A DNA stretch of 64,000 nucleotides from Paenibacillus sp. FJAT-29882 (GCF_001510645.1 NZ_LMVB01000008.1:1-64000); one strand, 5' to 3'; shown: positions 38,689-47,321, numbered from the stretch's first letter. Notes: a model not told the origin generated them from the letters alone. Made by a program: numbers and translations.

Positions 38689-38760
38689 AATCCCCTCTAA
38701 GTAGACTGTTAAGAACATATTATCATGTTCTCTTTTTTTCGTGTCTACCTAAAGGGGATT
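38689..38760. repeat. Imperfect inverted repeat with nested hairpin
   Basis: AATCCCCTCTAAGTAGAC (38689-38706) pairs with GTCTACCTAAAGGGGATT (38743-38760), and AGAACAT/ATGTTCT nests inside, followed by TTTTTTT. It may act as a terminator for a lost gene or be a MITE-like element. Confidence 0.65.
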
Positions 38761-38799
38761 ATATTACAGCACTTTTAGAATTAACAGAGCCTATTGTTA

Positions 38800-40923
38800 T
38801 TAATAGCTTAGTCCATGGCCTAGTTTATAGATATTACCGTCACTATCCTTATACGCATAGCTGAGTCCTGCAGGCATATACTTGTCCTTGTCATAGCCTG
38901 GTACATCATTCCTTGACACACAATCACCATTCTGATAAACGGCAATTACTTCCTCACTTGCTGGTAATGTCAATGGTAAAACGCCTACTGGTCGGCTATT
39001 ACCTGCAATAACTTCAAACTGCGCATTATAGAAAGTATCGTATCCAGCAATTAAAGCATCTGCCAACGGTTCTACACTTCCAAGAATCCATGGTAATGTC
39101 ACATTAACACTGATAATCACTTTTCCGCCACGGCTATGAATGTTGTCTGCCACTTCTTTTAGATGATTCATACCAGTTACGGTAGTTTCTTGATATAATG
39201 AGCCATCCAAAGCTGATACTACTTTATCCTCACAGATATCAAGTTCTAATAGTCCTGCTGTCGCGTTGAAATAAGAACCAGATTTTGGATGTAAGAACAT
39301 AATCGCTACGTCAGCTTCTTCATAGGTATCAGTCAACGTAAACTGGCCAAGCTCTTGGCATTCTTTTCTTGCCTTTTCAGTGTACGCCGTTGCTCGCTCT
39401 ACTTCCTTGTGCAATACTTCCACATAAACCTTCTTATTATTAAGCTTTTCAGCTGTTAATGGTAACGTCTCGCTTTGATTTTTAAGGATGGTTACAGATT
39501 TTTTATGCCCTTCATATGCAGCATCCCAATGAGCTTGATTACTAACTATAGATGTAGCCAATTCTGGTGAATTATACGTACGATCATCGAAAAGACCTAA
39601 AGTAAACATTTCTGTAAGTAGTCGTACATTGGCCTCATTAATACGTTTTTCACTAATCCAACCTTTACTAATGGCTAATTTAAGATTTTCTGTATCGTTT
39701 GTGTCAGCGACAATATCTGTCCCAGCATTGACTGCCTTAGCAAAACGTTCCGCCTCACTCAACTCTTCAACGCCCCAGCTCATATTATTTACAATACCAC
39801 TGTCGCTATTGATATAGCCTTTAAATCCAAGTCTTTCTCTAAGAATATGATTGATGAAATAATGATTAAATGTAAAGCCTACCTCTTCGAACGGAATATC
39901 CTCCCCCTCGAACTCTTGTACCACACTCTTCTTGATGCTTGGTATAGAATAATATGGCATGATGGACGATGTTCCATGTTCTACAGCCGCTCTAAATGGT
40001 GGTAAGTGATACTTTTCTAAGCTTCCTGGAGTTGGGTATAGGTTCCACTTTCCTTCTGCATAATGAGGATCGAATCCATTTTCCCTTGCTCCGCCACCCG
40101 GAAAATGCTTCGTTGTCATCGCAATACTATCTTTCCCTAGTTCCTCACCCTGGAATCCATCGATAAGGCGACCGATCGCATCAGAAATAAATTCAGGATT
40201 TTCTCCAAACGTACCATAAGTCCGTTGCCATCTTGGATCTGTAACAGTGTCCGCCATATACATATAGCCTTTTCTGATACCAGTAGCATCCCACTCTTTA
40301 CGAGCAATTTCAGCAAATTCGCTAATAAGTGATGCATCTTCACCGTTTTTAATCTCTCCCTGTGCTGCCGCTGCAAGTCCTAGGGTTCCAGGCCATGTGG
40401 AGAAAATTCCACCTGCATCATTCATACCAAAAATAGGTTCTGCATTTTCATTTCTTGAATTAGATGCGATCAAGACAGGAATACCTAAACGAGTTCCCTC
40501 AGCAATTTCATTCATTTTATTAACCCACTCCGCCATTTCAGCTGGGCTAAAGTTGTCTCTTAAAATGAAGTGTCTTAAATTCCTTTTCTCGATGGTATGA
40601 GTTGTTCCATATATTTTTGATGCAGCAAAGATATTTTCCCCTTTTTCCACAATCGCTTCATCTAATATACCATCATGACTTGTCTTTTCCTTATCTTCCT
40701 GAGCAAGTCCCATTTTACGTGAATTAATTAGCATCATACCGACCTTTTCATCGATGTTCATCAATGAGACTAGGTTCTCCGCACGTTCCTTTGGACTCAA
40801 ACGCCAATCTTTATAAGGTTCTAGCTTCCCACTGTTATTCAAATCTTTAAATTTTAATCCATCCACTTCAATGATGTTCTTGACTCTGACTTCTAAATCG
40901 GGTTGTTTATGGTTAAATTCCAT
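38800..40923 (-). CDS. Glycoside hydrolase family 3 protein (beta-glucosidase type)
   Basis: A 707-residue GH3 enzyme, cytoplasmic as it has no signal peptide. The catalytic (alpha/beta)8 domain includes KHFPGGG and the nucleophile Asp in GFKGYINSDSG, and is followed by the C-terminal alpha/beta sandwich domain. Probable substrates are beta-glucosides or related oligosaccharides; specificity cannot be read from sequence. It is divergent from an AraC-family regulator that probably controls it, and a CcpA-type cre site lies close to its promoter. Confidence 0.9.
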   Translation of the reverse strand: MEFNHKQPDLEVRVKNIIEVDGLKFKDLNNSGKLEPYKDWRLSPKERAENLVSLMNIDEKVGMMLINSRKMGLAQEDKEKTSHDGILDEAIVEKGENIFAASKIYGTTHTIEKRNLRHFILRDNFSPAEMAEWVNKMNEIAEGTRLGIPVLIASNSRNENAEPIFGMNDAGGIFSTWPGTLGLAAAAQGEIKNGEDASLISEFAEIARKEWDATGIRKGYMYMADTVTDPRWQRTYGTFGENPEFISDAIGRLIDGFQGEELGKDSIAMTTKHFPGGGARENGFDPHYAEGKWNLYPTPGSLEKYHLPPFRAAVEHGTSSIMPYYSIPSIKKSVVQEFEGEDIPFEEVGFTFNHYFINHILRERLGFKGYINSDSGIVNNMSWGVEELSEAERFAKAVNAGTDIVADTNDTENLKLAISKGWISEKRINEANVRLLTEMFTLGLFDDRTYNSPELATSIVSNQAHWDAAYEGHKKSVTILKNQSETLPLTAEKLNNKKVYVEVLHKEVERATAYTEKARKECQELGQFTLTDTYEEADVAIMFLHPKSGSYFNATAGLLELDICEDKVVSALDGSLYQETTVTGMNHLKEVADNIHSRGGKVIISVNVTLPWILGSVEPLADALIAGYDTFYNAQFEVIAGNSRPVGVLPLTLPASEEVIAVYQNGDCVSRNDVPGYDKDKYMPAGLSYAYKDSDGNIYKLGHGLSY

Positions 40924-41008
40924 TTTAATGCCTCCTAAATTGATCTTCTCCTAAGTATCCCCTTCGAGATGAATCTATCTATCATTCCCACTTCATGAAT
41001 ATTTAATT

Positions 41009-41028
41009 TGTTATCGCTTTCTATTATA
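41009..41028 (-). promoter_or_regulatory. GH3 promoter -10 with candidate CcpA cre site
   Basis: On the minus strand a TATAAT (41023-41028) is directly followed by AGAAAGCGATAACA (41009-41022), which matches the cre consensus TGWNANCGNTNWCA at every fixed position except the first. A cre at the transcription start would repress the glucosidase when glucose is present. No clear -35 box was found. Confidence 0.5.
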
Positions 41029-41116
41029 GTGTTATAATAACAACAAAAAGTTAAAAAAAAATGGCGTTTATTGCTTAAAATATTGTAATTATTGCTATAT
41101 GAGAGGTTGACACCAA

Positions 41117-42031
41117 ATGAAGCAATCTGTTCTTATTCCAGTAATTAATAAAGGTTTTGAAATTCATTACTTTAGCAAAAAGAATCAATCCCATGATTGG
41201 CTCAAGGAATATAATGAATCATCCGAGGAATTTTCCCAATTAGAGTCTTTATTCCAATTGCACAGGCACGATGTTTTGGAGGTTCTTGTATTTTTAGATG
41301 GAGAGTGTGACTTCTTTTGTGAAGGAAAGACATATTCCTTAAGAAGAGGCGATGTTGTGGTGATCCCTCCTTATGCTGTTCATAAAGCGAATGTTAAGAG
41401 TATCGATAACTATGAGCGCATAATTGTTAGTGTTAGTGAGCATTTAATGAGCGACTTTCTATCTAGCTCACCATCTATGAAAGAGAATATTGTTAATCAA
41501 AAGACACAAGGTTCTTATGTGTTACATCTGCATTCAAAGAATTTCCAAGACATCATTTTTTTACTAGATGAAGTAACAAATAGAATACAAAGTGGCGAAG
41601 AAAATTTCCCTTTCACAATCAACTACCAATTATTTCAGGCACTTCAAGTTATCTTTGATCCCGCAAGTAGTATGCCTAACCTTAGAAACAAAGATGACCT
41701 AGACCAAAGGTTCCTATCCGTACTAGAATACATTGAATTACATTTGACAGAGCCGGATTTAAGTTTGGACAATGTATCTAATTATTTTCATCTAAATAAA
41801 TACTATTTTTCTCATTATTTTAAAAAGAACATGAACCTACCCTTTTACCGTTACGTATCATTAAAGCGTCTATCTTTTGCTGTAACGATGATTAAACAAA
41901 ATCAGATCTCCATAGAAGAAATCGCCTTAAAATGTGGTTTTCCCGATTATTCAAGTTTTTACAGACTCTTCAAAAAGGAATACAATATTTCTCCAAAAAA
42001 ACTTCAAAAAGAATATAAAAAATTATATTAA
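41117..42031 (+). CDS. AraC-family transcriptional regulator with cupin sensor
   Basis: A 304-residue regulator. The N-terminal cupin-type ligand-binding domain includes HRHDVLEVLVFLDGECDFF and RRGDVVVIPPYAVHKA, and the C-terminal AraC domain has two helix-turn-helix units, the second ending GFPDYSSFYRLFKKEYNISP. It is transcribed divergently from the GH3 gene with 193 bases between them, so it very likely controls that gene in response to a sugar. GAGAGG precedes the ATG. Confidence 0.9.
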   Translation: MKQSVLIPVINKGFEIHYFSKKNQSHDWLKEYNESSEEFSQLESLFQLHRHDVLEVLVFLDGECDFFCEGKTYSLRRGDVVVIPPYAVHKANVKSIDNYERIIVSVSEHLMSDFLSSSPSMKENIVNQKTQGSYVLHLHSKNFQDIIFLLDEVTNRIQSGEENFPFTINYQLFQALQVIFDPASSMPNLRNKDDLDQRFLSVLEYIELHLTEPDLSLDNVSNYFHLNKYYFSHYFKKNMNLPFYRYVSLKRLSFAVTMIKQNQISIEEIALKCGFPDYSSFYRLFKKEYNISPKKLQKEYKKLY

Positions 42032-42073
42032 GATGCGTCTACACAACACTCATTTAGGCACGCTTACCCGTCT

Positions 42074-42310
42074 TTGTTAGTCAATAGGGATGTCCGTATA
42101 GTGAAGATATATACACATAAACTTGAAGAAGGGTTAATGGATTACGAGTATGGAGAATTTGAAGTAAAAATGGCAAGGTATAAAAATGCAAGAAACAAAT
42201 TTTTAGTAGCAGATCACACGAAATTGGAAACTACTGCAACGTCGAGGATTTGTAATGTAAAATCTGTTAATGGCATAATCATCGATCCTATGATTTCACC
42301 TTCGTTGTAA
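42074..42310 (+). pseudogene. DeoR-family regulator, C-terminal fragment
   Basis: The 78-residue frame matches only the end of DeoR-type sugar repressors: LEEGLMDYEYGEFEVKMARY and ADHTKLETTATSRICNV followed by GIIID correspond to the effector-binding domain motifs. The helix-turn-helix and most of the sensor domain are missing, so it is a remnant. It follows the AraC gene on the same strand. Confidence 0.75.
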
Positions 42311-42334
42311 AGAAGTATGAAGATAATGATATAG

Positions 42335-42381
42335 ATTTATTCTATTCTCCTCTTAATAATTAAAAGAAGAATAGAATAAAT
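42335..42381 (+). terminator. Hairpin after the DeoR fragment
   Basis: ATTTATTCTATTCTCCTCTT and its imperfect reverse complement (about 42362-42381) enclose an eight-base loop. AT-rich and lacking a strong T-run, it may be the old terminator of the DeoR gene. Confidence 0.5.
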
Positions 42382-42481
42382 TGGCCCTCTTTCTTTACTT
42401 CGTTATTCTTTTAACTTGAATAAATGACATTATGAGCTTTTCTTCCAAGGTATCTATTGCACTGTCTAGAAAACTCCTCCA

Positions 42482-43474
42482 TTAAAACAATTCCCGTGCC
42501 AATAGTCGATAAACATCCAGGCGTTTCTCTTGTGAATGAGGAATACTACAAATCATCGCTTCATCAAATCCATAGTGAGCTTGCTCTTCTTGTAACAATG
42601 TTGCGATTTCCTTTACTGCGCCCACTAAATGAATTTTACGATTTTCTTTAATGATCATGCGATCCATTTCCGTCAATGGATAATCACGGGCCTCTTCTGG
42701 TGTCAATACTGCCCCGATCCTGCCTCTCATAAACAGTAACCGCCAAATATCTTGGGGCTTTGCTTCAAATTCAGCTTCTTCTTTTGTCTCAGCTGTTGTC
42801 ACCATATAGGAAACATTGATTTGCGATTTCTCCATAAAAGCTGAAGGTTGAAAGTTCCTTTTGTATGTATCTAAAATCTCTTTGGTCATTTCACCATTGA
42901 AAAACTGTGCAAAAGAATAGCCTATGCCTCTACGCCCAGCTTGAACAGCGCTATTACCAGTCGACCCCAACAGCCAAGCTTCTGGCAATATGACTTGGAA
43001 CGGTGTTGCGATCGTTTTATTATATAAGCCATCTTCGGGTACTTCGTCGTTGATCAACTGCAGTGCAGTATCAAATTTTTCATACATATTGTTTAACATC
43101 GGTTGGCGCCCCTCAGATAAAGCATAAATGGAATTGTTATCCCCACCAGGAGCTCGACCCACACCAAAATCAATACGGCCTGGTGAAAATGCACTTAGCG
43201 TTTTAAACACCTCAGCTAGTTTCAACGGGGAATAATGCATCAACATCACTCCCCCTGTTCCAATACGAATGCTTTTTGTTTTTGCAGCCAAATGAGCTGT
43301 CGTCACTTCAGGGGCTGAACTTGCAAAAGTATTGGTTGCATGGTGCTCTGCCATCCACATTCGATGAAAGCCTAATCCATCTCCTAAAACAGCCAATTCT
43401 TCCGCCTTTTTCAAAGCATCTGTAGCTGTATTCCCGCTCGTAATGGGGGCTTGATCCAATATACTTAATCTCAT
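42482..43474 (-). CDS. LLM-class (luciferase-like) flavin-dependent oxidoreductase
   Basis: About 330 residues of the bacterial luciferase-like monooxygenase family, beginning MRLSILDQAPITSG, with FHRMWMAEHHATNTFASSAP and the IRIGTGGVMLMHYSPLKLAE signature. The closest characterised group is the YceB-type LLM proteins of Bacillus. An upstream ATG (43486) touches the ribosome-binding site AGGAAGG, so the ATG at 43474 is the likelier start. Members use FMN to oxidise small molecules; the substrate is unknown. It lies downstream of a truncated YhfK-type gene, a LLM remnant and a MarR gene, suggesting a decayed oxidative-response cluster. Confidence 0.88.
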   Translation of the reverse strand: MRLSILDQAPITSGNTATDALKKAEELAVLGDGLGFHRMWMAEHHATNTFASSAPEVTTAHLAAKTKSIRIGTGGVMLMHYSPLKLAEVFKTLSAFSPGRIDFGVGRAPGGDNNSIYALSEGRQPMLNNMYEKFDTALQLINDEVPEDGLYNKTIATPFQVILPEAWLLGSTGNSAVQAGRRGIGYSFAQFFNGEMTKEILDTYKRNFQPSAFMEKSQINVSYMVTTAETKEEAEFEAKPQDIWRLLFMRGRIGAVLTPEEARDYPLTEMDRMIIKENRKIHLVGAVKEIATLLQEEQAHYGFDEAMICSIPHSQEKRLDVYRLLARELF

Positions 43475-43542
43475 TCTATAAAACATCCTTCCTATTAGTT
43501 TATTCTATCTGCAAATTGACTTTTTCTATTCCATCTGAATGC

Positions 43543-43926
43543 TTAAATCTTATTCAATGCATCTGAAATTAGATTTTCACCCGACACTAGATCAAATGAA
43601 CGGTTAAAAGTGTTTTCCATCGTTAAAGCAGTTATAATCGTTTGCGCTACATCTTCACGTGGAATCGAAGCGGCTTCTAAATCTTCCGCAATTGAAACTT
43701 TTCCAGTACCCGGCTCATTCAATAGTCCTTCAGGTCGAATAATCGTATAGATTAAGCCACTTTGCTCAAGTATTTTGTCCGCGTGATGTTTGGCAACCAT
43801 ATAAGGCTTGATACTGCTCCACTTTTCTCTCCTACATTGCTTTTTTATCAGGGTTTCCAACAATCTGAAATTTCCGACGATTTCCAGTAGGCTATGGTTC
43901 GACAACTTAATACCACTCGCCCCCAC
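43543..43926 (-). pseudogene. YhfK/YwnB-type NAD(P)-binding protein, C-terminal fragment
   Basis: Residues 33-127 match the C-terminal half of atypical SDR proteins such as B. subtilis YhfK (KPYMVAKHHADKILEQSGL, YTIIRPEGLLNEPGTGKV, SIPREDVAQTII). The N-terminal Rossmann fold with the GxxGxxG motif is missing; the first 30 residues do not match the family. The gene is truncated and cannot bind NAD(P), so it is a remnant. Confidence 0.78.
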
Positions 43927-44049
43927 ACATATCTCTCTCGAATTTGCCGTTGCATGTGCGCTTAATCATTTAGGGGAGGCGCTAATCTGATTTCTAGTAT
44001 TATAATGTTCTGCAAACTAGTAGCTTATATAAACCAATCTTTGGGCTAC

Positions 44050-44157
44050 CTACACAAGCGCTGTTGAAACCTGTAATGATTCGGTTGCCGTTTTACCTTG
44101 ATGAATACTCGTAAGGTCTAAAATCAATAATTTTAATTCAGGTTGAGTTGTAGACAT
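44050..44157 (-). pseudogene. LLM-class oxidoreductase, N-terminal remnant
   Basis: A 35-residue frame reads MSTTQPELKLLILDLTSIHQ then GKTATESLQVS, which matches the extreme N terminus of luciferase-like flavin oxidoreductases (SxLDLxPIxxGxTAxEAL). It stops at once. It lies directly downstream of the MarR gene on the same strand and is probably the stump of its former target gene. Confidence 0.55.
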
Positions 44158-44180
44158 CTGATTTGCGCTTTTTTATTCGA

Positions 44181-44206
44181 AAAATCATTAGTATGCTAAT
44201 GATTTT
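44181..44206 (-). terminator. Palindromic hairpin downstream of marR-like gene
   Basis: AAAATCATTAG and CTAATGATTTT flank TATG. On the minus strand it is followed by TTCGAATAAAAAAG, so it could terminate the MarR transcript. Its centre, TTAGTATGCTAA, resembles the palindrome in front of the same gene (44669), so it may instead be an operator. Confidence 0.5.
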
Positions 44207-44222
44207 CGCAAAAAAGCTGAGC

Positions 44223-44663
44223 TTAAGAAATATTCTCAGCCATTTTTTGCAAAAGCTTTTTTAACAATAAAAGTTCATCGGATGACATTCCATCCAATAA
44301 CTTATCTTGTTGTTTTCGCCAAACTTTCTCAATCGGTCTTTTTACCTCTTTACCTTTAGCAGTTAAATAAACCCTGTTGATTCTGCCATCTAATTCATCA
44401 CGCTGTCGGTAAATGAGACCGTAGCTTTCTAATGCTTTTACCATGTTTGCGATAGTTGGCGGTTCACAATTCAAACGTTCACTTAGCTGGATCTGTGTAA
44501 TGCCGTCCCCTCTCCATAGTCGGCATAGCAACTGATCTTGACCAACATGCAGATTTAGTTCGCGTAACATTTCCGAGTAATTTCGCCGCATTTGCGTCGA
44601 TATTTCATCGAGCACTTCTCGAATTTCATCTTCAATCAAAAGTGCACCTTCTTTCATAAACAA
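44223..44663 (-). CDS. MarR-family transcriptional regulator
   Basis: A 146-residue winged-helix regulator with the MarR recognition region ITQIQLSERLNCEPPTIANMVKALE and wing DELDGRINRVYLTAKGKEV. MarR proteins usually repress neighbouring oxidoreductase or efflux genes and respond to phenolic or oxidative ligands. The start is ambiguous: a TTG at 44639 follows GAAGGTG, while the longer ATG frame starts at 44663. The palindrome TAGCATGCTA lies just upstream, probably for autoregulation. The downstream LLM remnant and oxidoreductase are the likely former regulon. Confidence 0.88.
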   Translation of the reverse strand: MFMKEGALLIEDEIREVLDEISTQMRRNYSEMLRELNLHVGQDQLLCRLWRGDGITQIQLSERLNCEPPTIANMVKALESYGLIYRQRDELDGRINRVYLTAKGKEVKRPIEKVWRKQQDKLLDGMSSDELLLLKKLLQKMAENIS

Positions 44664-44668
44664 CTAGG

Positions 44669-44678
44669 TAGCATGCTA
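44669..44678. promoter_or_regulatory. Candidate MarR operator
   Basis: TAGCATGCTA is a perfect palindrome next to the MarR start codon, with a sibling (TAGTATGCTA) at 44189-44198 after the gene. Autoregulation is a common habit of the family; binding is inferred. Confidence 0.45.
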
Positions 44679-44712
44679 ACTATATCGCAGGATTGTTTTA
44701 ACTTCAAGTCAT

Positions 44713-44838
44713 TTACATCATCGTCACATTTCCACCTGAACAGCGAGCGGTGACTGCTTGATTTGCTCCTTTTCCTCCAGGTATGTATTGAACGCCTTTT
44801 CCGCGGATCGTTAATCCATATAATGAATATTTATCCAT
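44713..44838 (-). pseudogene. Ribokinase (PfkB family) N-terminal remnant
   Basis: A 41-residue frame contains YIPGGKGANQAVTARCSGGNV, the first PfkB signature (GGKGANQA) that binds the sugar in ribokinases. Everything else of the usual 300 residues is missing. Together with the DeoR fragment at 42074 it may derive from one lost sugar operon. Confidence 0.7.
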
Positions 44839-44839
44839 T

Positions 44840-45256
44840 TTACTTTTCCTTGGAAATGGCATTATAATTTCTAAATTTTGACGGCCATTTTTTCTTTTTC
44901 AAGTATTTGTCATTAAGGATAATAACTTTCCCGTTCTCTGCAGTTATATATTTATGATAAACTACATTATATTTTTCAAATGCCAAATGCCCTATTAGAT
45001 AAACTGGGAAAATAATGAACAAGAGAATTACCGGTTGTACGATCCAATTAAATTCATCCCCGGTAACATAAATCGTCATGACAGCATGTGCCGCAAAAGA
45101 AACCATAAAAGTAATAAGTAGATTACATATGTGAAAAGGAAGCGCGTCCTTTTTCTTTTGAAACATTCGCTCTAGTTCATTTTTGAAAAAAAGCGTGATC
45201 AATACTGTAATCACAATGACAAAAAAGGTAAACACATATGATAGAACAGTGTACAT
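44840..45256 (-). CDS. Small membrane protein of unknown function
   Basis: About 138 residues with three hydrophobic segments (near 1-25, 45-65 and 75-100 from this start) and a basic C-terminal tail (YLKKKKWPSKFRNYNAISKEK). GAGGGGCGG sits six bases before the ATG at 45256; the frame is open to 45301 but without a site there. No family recognised. It is followed at once by the ribokinase remnant, so its surroundings are degraded, yet the frame itself is intact. Confidence 0.6.
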   Translation of the reverse strand: MYTVLSYVFTFFVIVITVLITLFFKNELERMFQKKKDALPFHICNLLITFMVSFAAHAVMTIYVTGDEFNWIVQPVILLFIIFPVYLIGHLAFEKYNVVYHKYITAENGKVIILNDKYLKKKKWPSKFRNYNAISKEK

Positions 45257-45593
45257 TTTCCGCCCCTCACTCTCATAAATCCCGTAATAATCTGGGTTCA
45301 TTTGACCTTTTTAAGGTATCATCGATTTTCAACAAGAAATGGCTGAGATTTAATGATGAAAATGCTTAGAGTTTAATTCATTGTTCCGAAACTAATATTA
45401 TATCTTTATTGTAGCACAAGAAATGAAAAAAGAAGCTTCCCAAAAGTATAGTGAACTTATGAGACGCCTCGATTAAAATCCTCATTGTTAAAAAAAGGGA
45501 TGATGAATCGAAATTAAAGAAAGAATACCACAGTTGGGGTTTAAAAGTATTGATTCGACTTTAACAAATCTTTTAACACAATCCCATGCCCTT

Positions 45594-45755
45594 TTAAATG
45601 AGCTTTTGCCCACAATTTGAGCAGAAATTGCCCTCGCCAGTTTTTGTCCCGCAACTCGGACAAAAGTTTGGTCCCTTTTGGCTGCCTTCTTCCTGTTGTG
45701 AAGGAGGCTGCAGATTTTGAGACTGGGTAGGCTGATTTTGGGTTTGCTGATTCAT
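45594..45755 (-). pseudogene. Zinc-ribbon C-terminal remnant
   Basis: A 53-residue frame: a Gln/Pro/Ser linker, then PNFCPSCGTKTGEGNFCSNC, a double CxxC zinc ribbon ending GQKLI. This is the C terminus of SPFH/YdjI-type or similar zinc-ribbon proteins; the body of the gene is gone. The remnant abuts a truncated integrase gene at about 45757, so the junction probably marks an insertion or deletion. Confidence 0.6.
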
Positions 45756-45759
45756 TTTA

Positions 45760-46089
45760 ATGTTAAAAAAAGGGCCTGTATATGCTGATAACCAGTTTAT
45801 TTTTGCCCGAAATGACGGTCAGCCACAATTAAGAAAGATAGTCGAAGCCAAACTGAAACGATTAATAAAGAAAGCGGATATTAAAAAAAACATTCCCTCT
45901 CATTCATTCAGACATACTCACACCTCTTTTTTTATTGAAGCGGATGTAGGAGTCAAGAAGATTCAGCAGCGTTTAGGACATACAGATATAAATACGACTA
46001 TAAATATTTACGCTCATATGACCGCCAATATGGAAAAAGAGGATCTAGCATATCAGTTAAATCCTACTTTCTGGGCGCCCCATTTTTAA
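45760..46089 (+). pseudogene. Tyrosine recombinase (phage-type integrase), C-terminal fragment
   Basis: About 105 residues match the end of phage/ICE integrases: HSFRHTHTSFFIEADVGVKK, the LGHTDINTT box and the active-site Tyr in NIYAHMT. The N-terminal arm- and core-binding domains and the first catalytic Arg are missing. The homology starts right at the junction with the zinc-ribbon remnant. It is the only trace of an integrated element here. Confidence 0.8.
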
Positions 46090-46121
46090 ATAGCCAATTC
46101 GCCTAGTCTAACAATTTAGCT

Positions 46122-46418
46122 CTATAGCTTAACAACAACTTCAGTACCTTCTTTATCTTGAACCTCTACTATCGTCAACCCTCTATATTGCTTTACGGCT
46201 TTTAGCAATGCCCTAATATCTTTGCGATCAATAGATGTAGGAATCCAAGCGTGTTCTTTAACGTTCATATTGGATTTTTCAATCATTCGATGAATGAATG
46301 ACCATATCATTCGTGAAGATATGACATAGCCCCCTGTCCGTAATAGAAAATACGGTACCAGAACTGTTAATTGCTTATGATCTTTTAGTTTGACCTTCAC
46401 TTTGATCATCAGGCTCAC
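46122..46418 (-). CDS. Unknown small protein, third gene of DUF2089 operon
   Basis: A 98-residue basic protein without a recognised domain. It begins MSLMIKVKVKLKDHKQLTVL and ends VVVKL; a central IDRKDIRALLKAVKQYRG resembles the residue pattern in SHOCT/YvlB-like companions. Its start overlaps the preceding gene by four bases, so the two are co-translated. Confidence 0.65.
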   Translation of the reverse strand: MSLMIKVKVKLKDHKQLTVLVPYFLLRTGGYVISSRMIWSFIHRMIEKSNMNVKEHAWIPTSIDRKDIRALLKAVKQYRGLTIVEVQDKEGTEVVVKL

Positions 46419-46810
46419 TCAATTACAACCAACACTTTATCACCGTTTGCACTTGTAACATCAACGATTTGTCCAGATAATTCTTTTTCAATCGCTTCTA
46501 AAATCAGGTCAACATCTATGGTGTTAATATCCTTTACATACTTAGCGGATTCCGGAATGGCTGAAGCGATACTTAGTCCTGTTTTTAACGCTACTTTGAT
46601 TAATCGTAATGGCAAATTAACATTCACATTATCGCCTTGCTCAGATGAAACGCGAATTCTCAACATTCTATCCAAATAGTCCGTTTGCTTAGCCGCAGGT
46701 ATAGCTGCTGCCTCTTTTTCTTTCAATACATGGATCAGTTCAGTTGCCTTTTCCGAGCCTAACTTCCCTTCTTGAACCATATTCAATATTTTTGAGATGT
46801 CTTCCTTCAT
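46415..46810 (-). CDS. SHOCT-like / YvlB-type protein
   Basis: A 131-residue protein: the N-terminal helical SHOCT-like oligomerisation motif (ISKILNMVQEGKLGSEKATELI) is followed by a DUF4097/YvlB-like region with VNVNLPLRLIKVALK. Such proteins commonly sit beside DUF2089 and cell-envelope-stress genes. It lies 14 bases after the DUF2089 gene and overlaps the next gene by four bases. Confidence 0.75.
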   Translation of the reverse strand: MKEDISKILNMVQEGKLGSEKATELIHVLKEKEAAAIPAAKQTDYLDRMLRIRVSSEQGDNVNVNLPLRLIKVALKTGLSIASAIPESAKYVKDINTIDVDLILEAIEKELSGQIVDVTSANGDKVLVVIE

Positions 46811-46824
46811 AACAAAGCCTCCCT

Positions 46825-47193
46825 TTACTCGTCCTTTAAAATTCTTATTGCTTCCTCCGGAGAAATTTCACCTTTTTCTAGCATGGAGATGACTTTTCTC
46901 TCTTCTGTTTCATTCTTTTTTTCTGCATACCCAAGAGCAGCGATGATATCATTTAATTTTCCGCGTACAGTTGGATAAGAAATGCCTAACTCTTTTTCTA
47001 CTTCCTTTATATTTCCGCGGCTTTTAAGGAATATTTCAATGAAGTAGTGCTGCTCTTTAGTGAGAGAAGCTAGTTTCGATAATTCAAATTCGTTTTCAAT
47101 TGTTGTATGACAATGGGTGCATTGCAATTTTGTAATCTTCAACGTATCGCTGCACACTGGGCAAGTTGTAATCACCGGATAAATCACAGCCAT
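46825..47193 (-). CDS. DUF2089 family protein (zinc ribbon plus helix-turn-helix)
   Basis: A 122-residue putative regulator. The N terminus has a CPVC...CTHC zinc ribbon; the middle (KEVEKELGISYPTVRGKLNDIIAALG) is a helix-turn-helix typical of DUF2089; the C terminus has a short SHOCT-like helix (ISMLEKGEISPEEAIRILK). The start is ambiguous: the ATG touches the GGGGG site, and a GTG two codons in has better spacing. It heads a three-gene operon and probably regulates it. Confidence 0.82.
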   Translation of the reverse strand: MAVIYPVITTCPVCSDTLKITKLQCTHCHTTIENEFELSKLASLTKEQHYFIEIFLKSRGNIKEVEKELGISYPTVRGKLNDIIAALGYAEKKNETEERKVISMLEKGEISPEEAIRILKDE

Positions 47194-47321
47194 CCCCCTT
47201 CTTTAAATTATTTATATCATAATTAATAATCTTAAAAATGTAAACATATAAAATTAAATATTTTAATTTTGATATTAAAAAAATAAATATTTATGCTCGT
47301 GTAATAACTAATATAGAAGAC

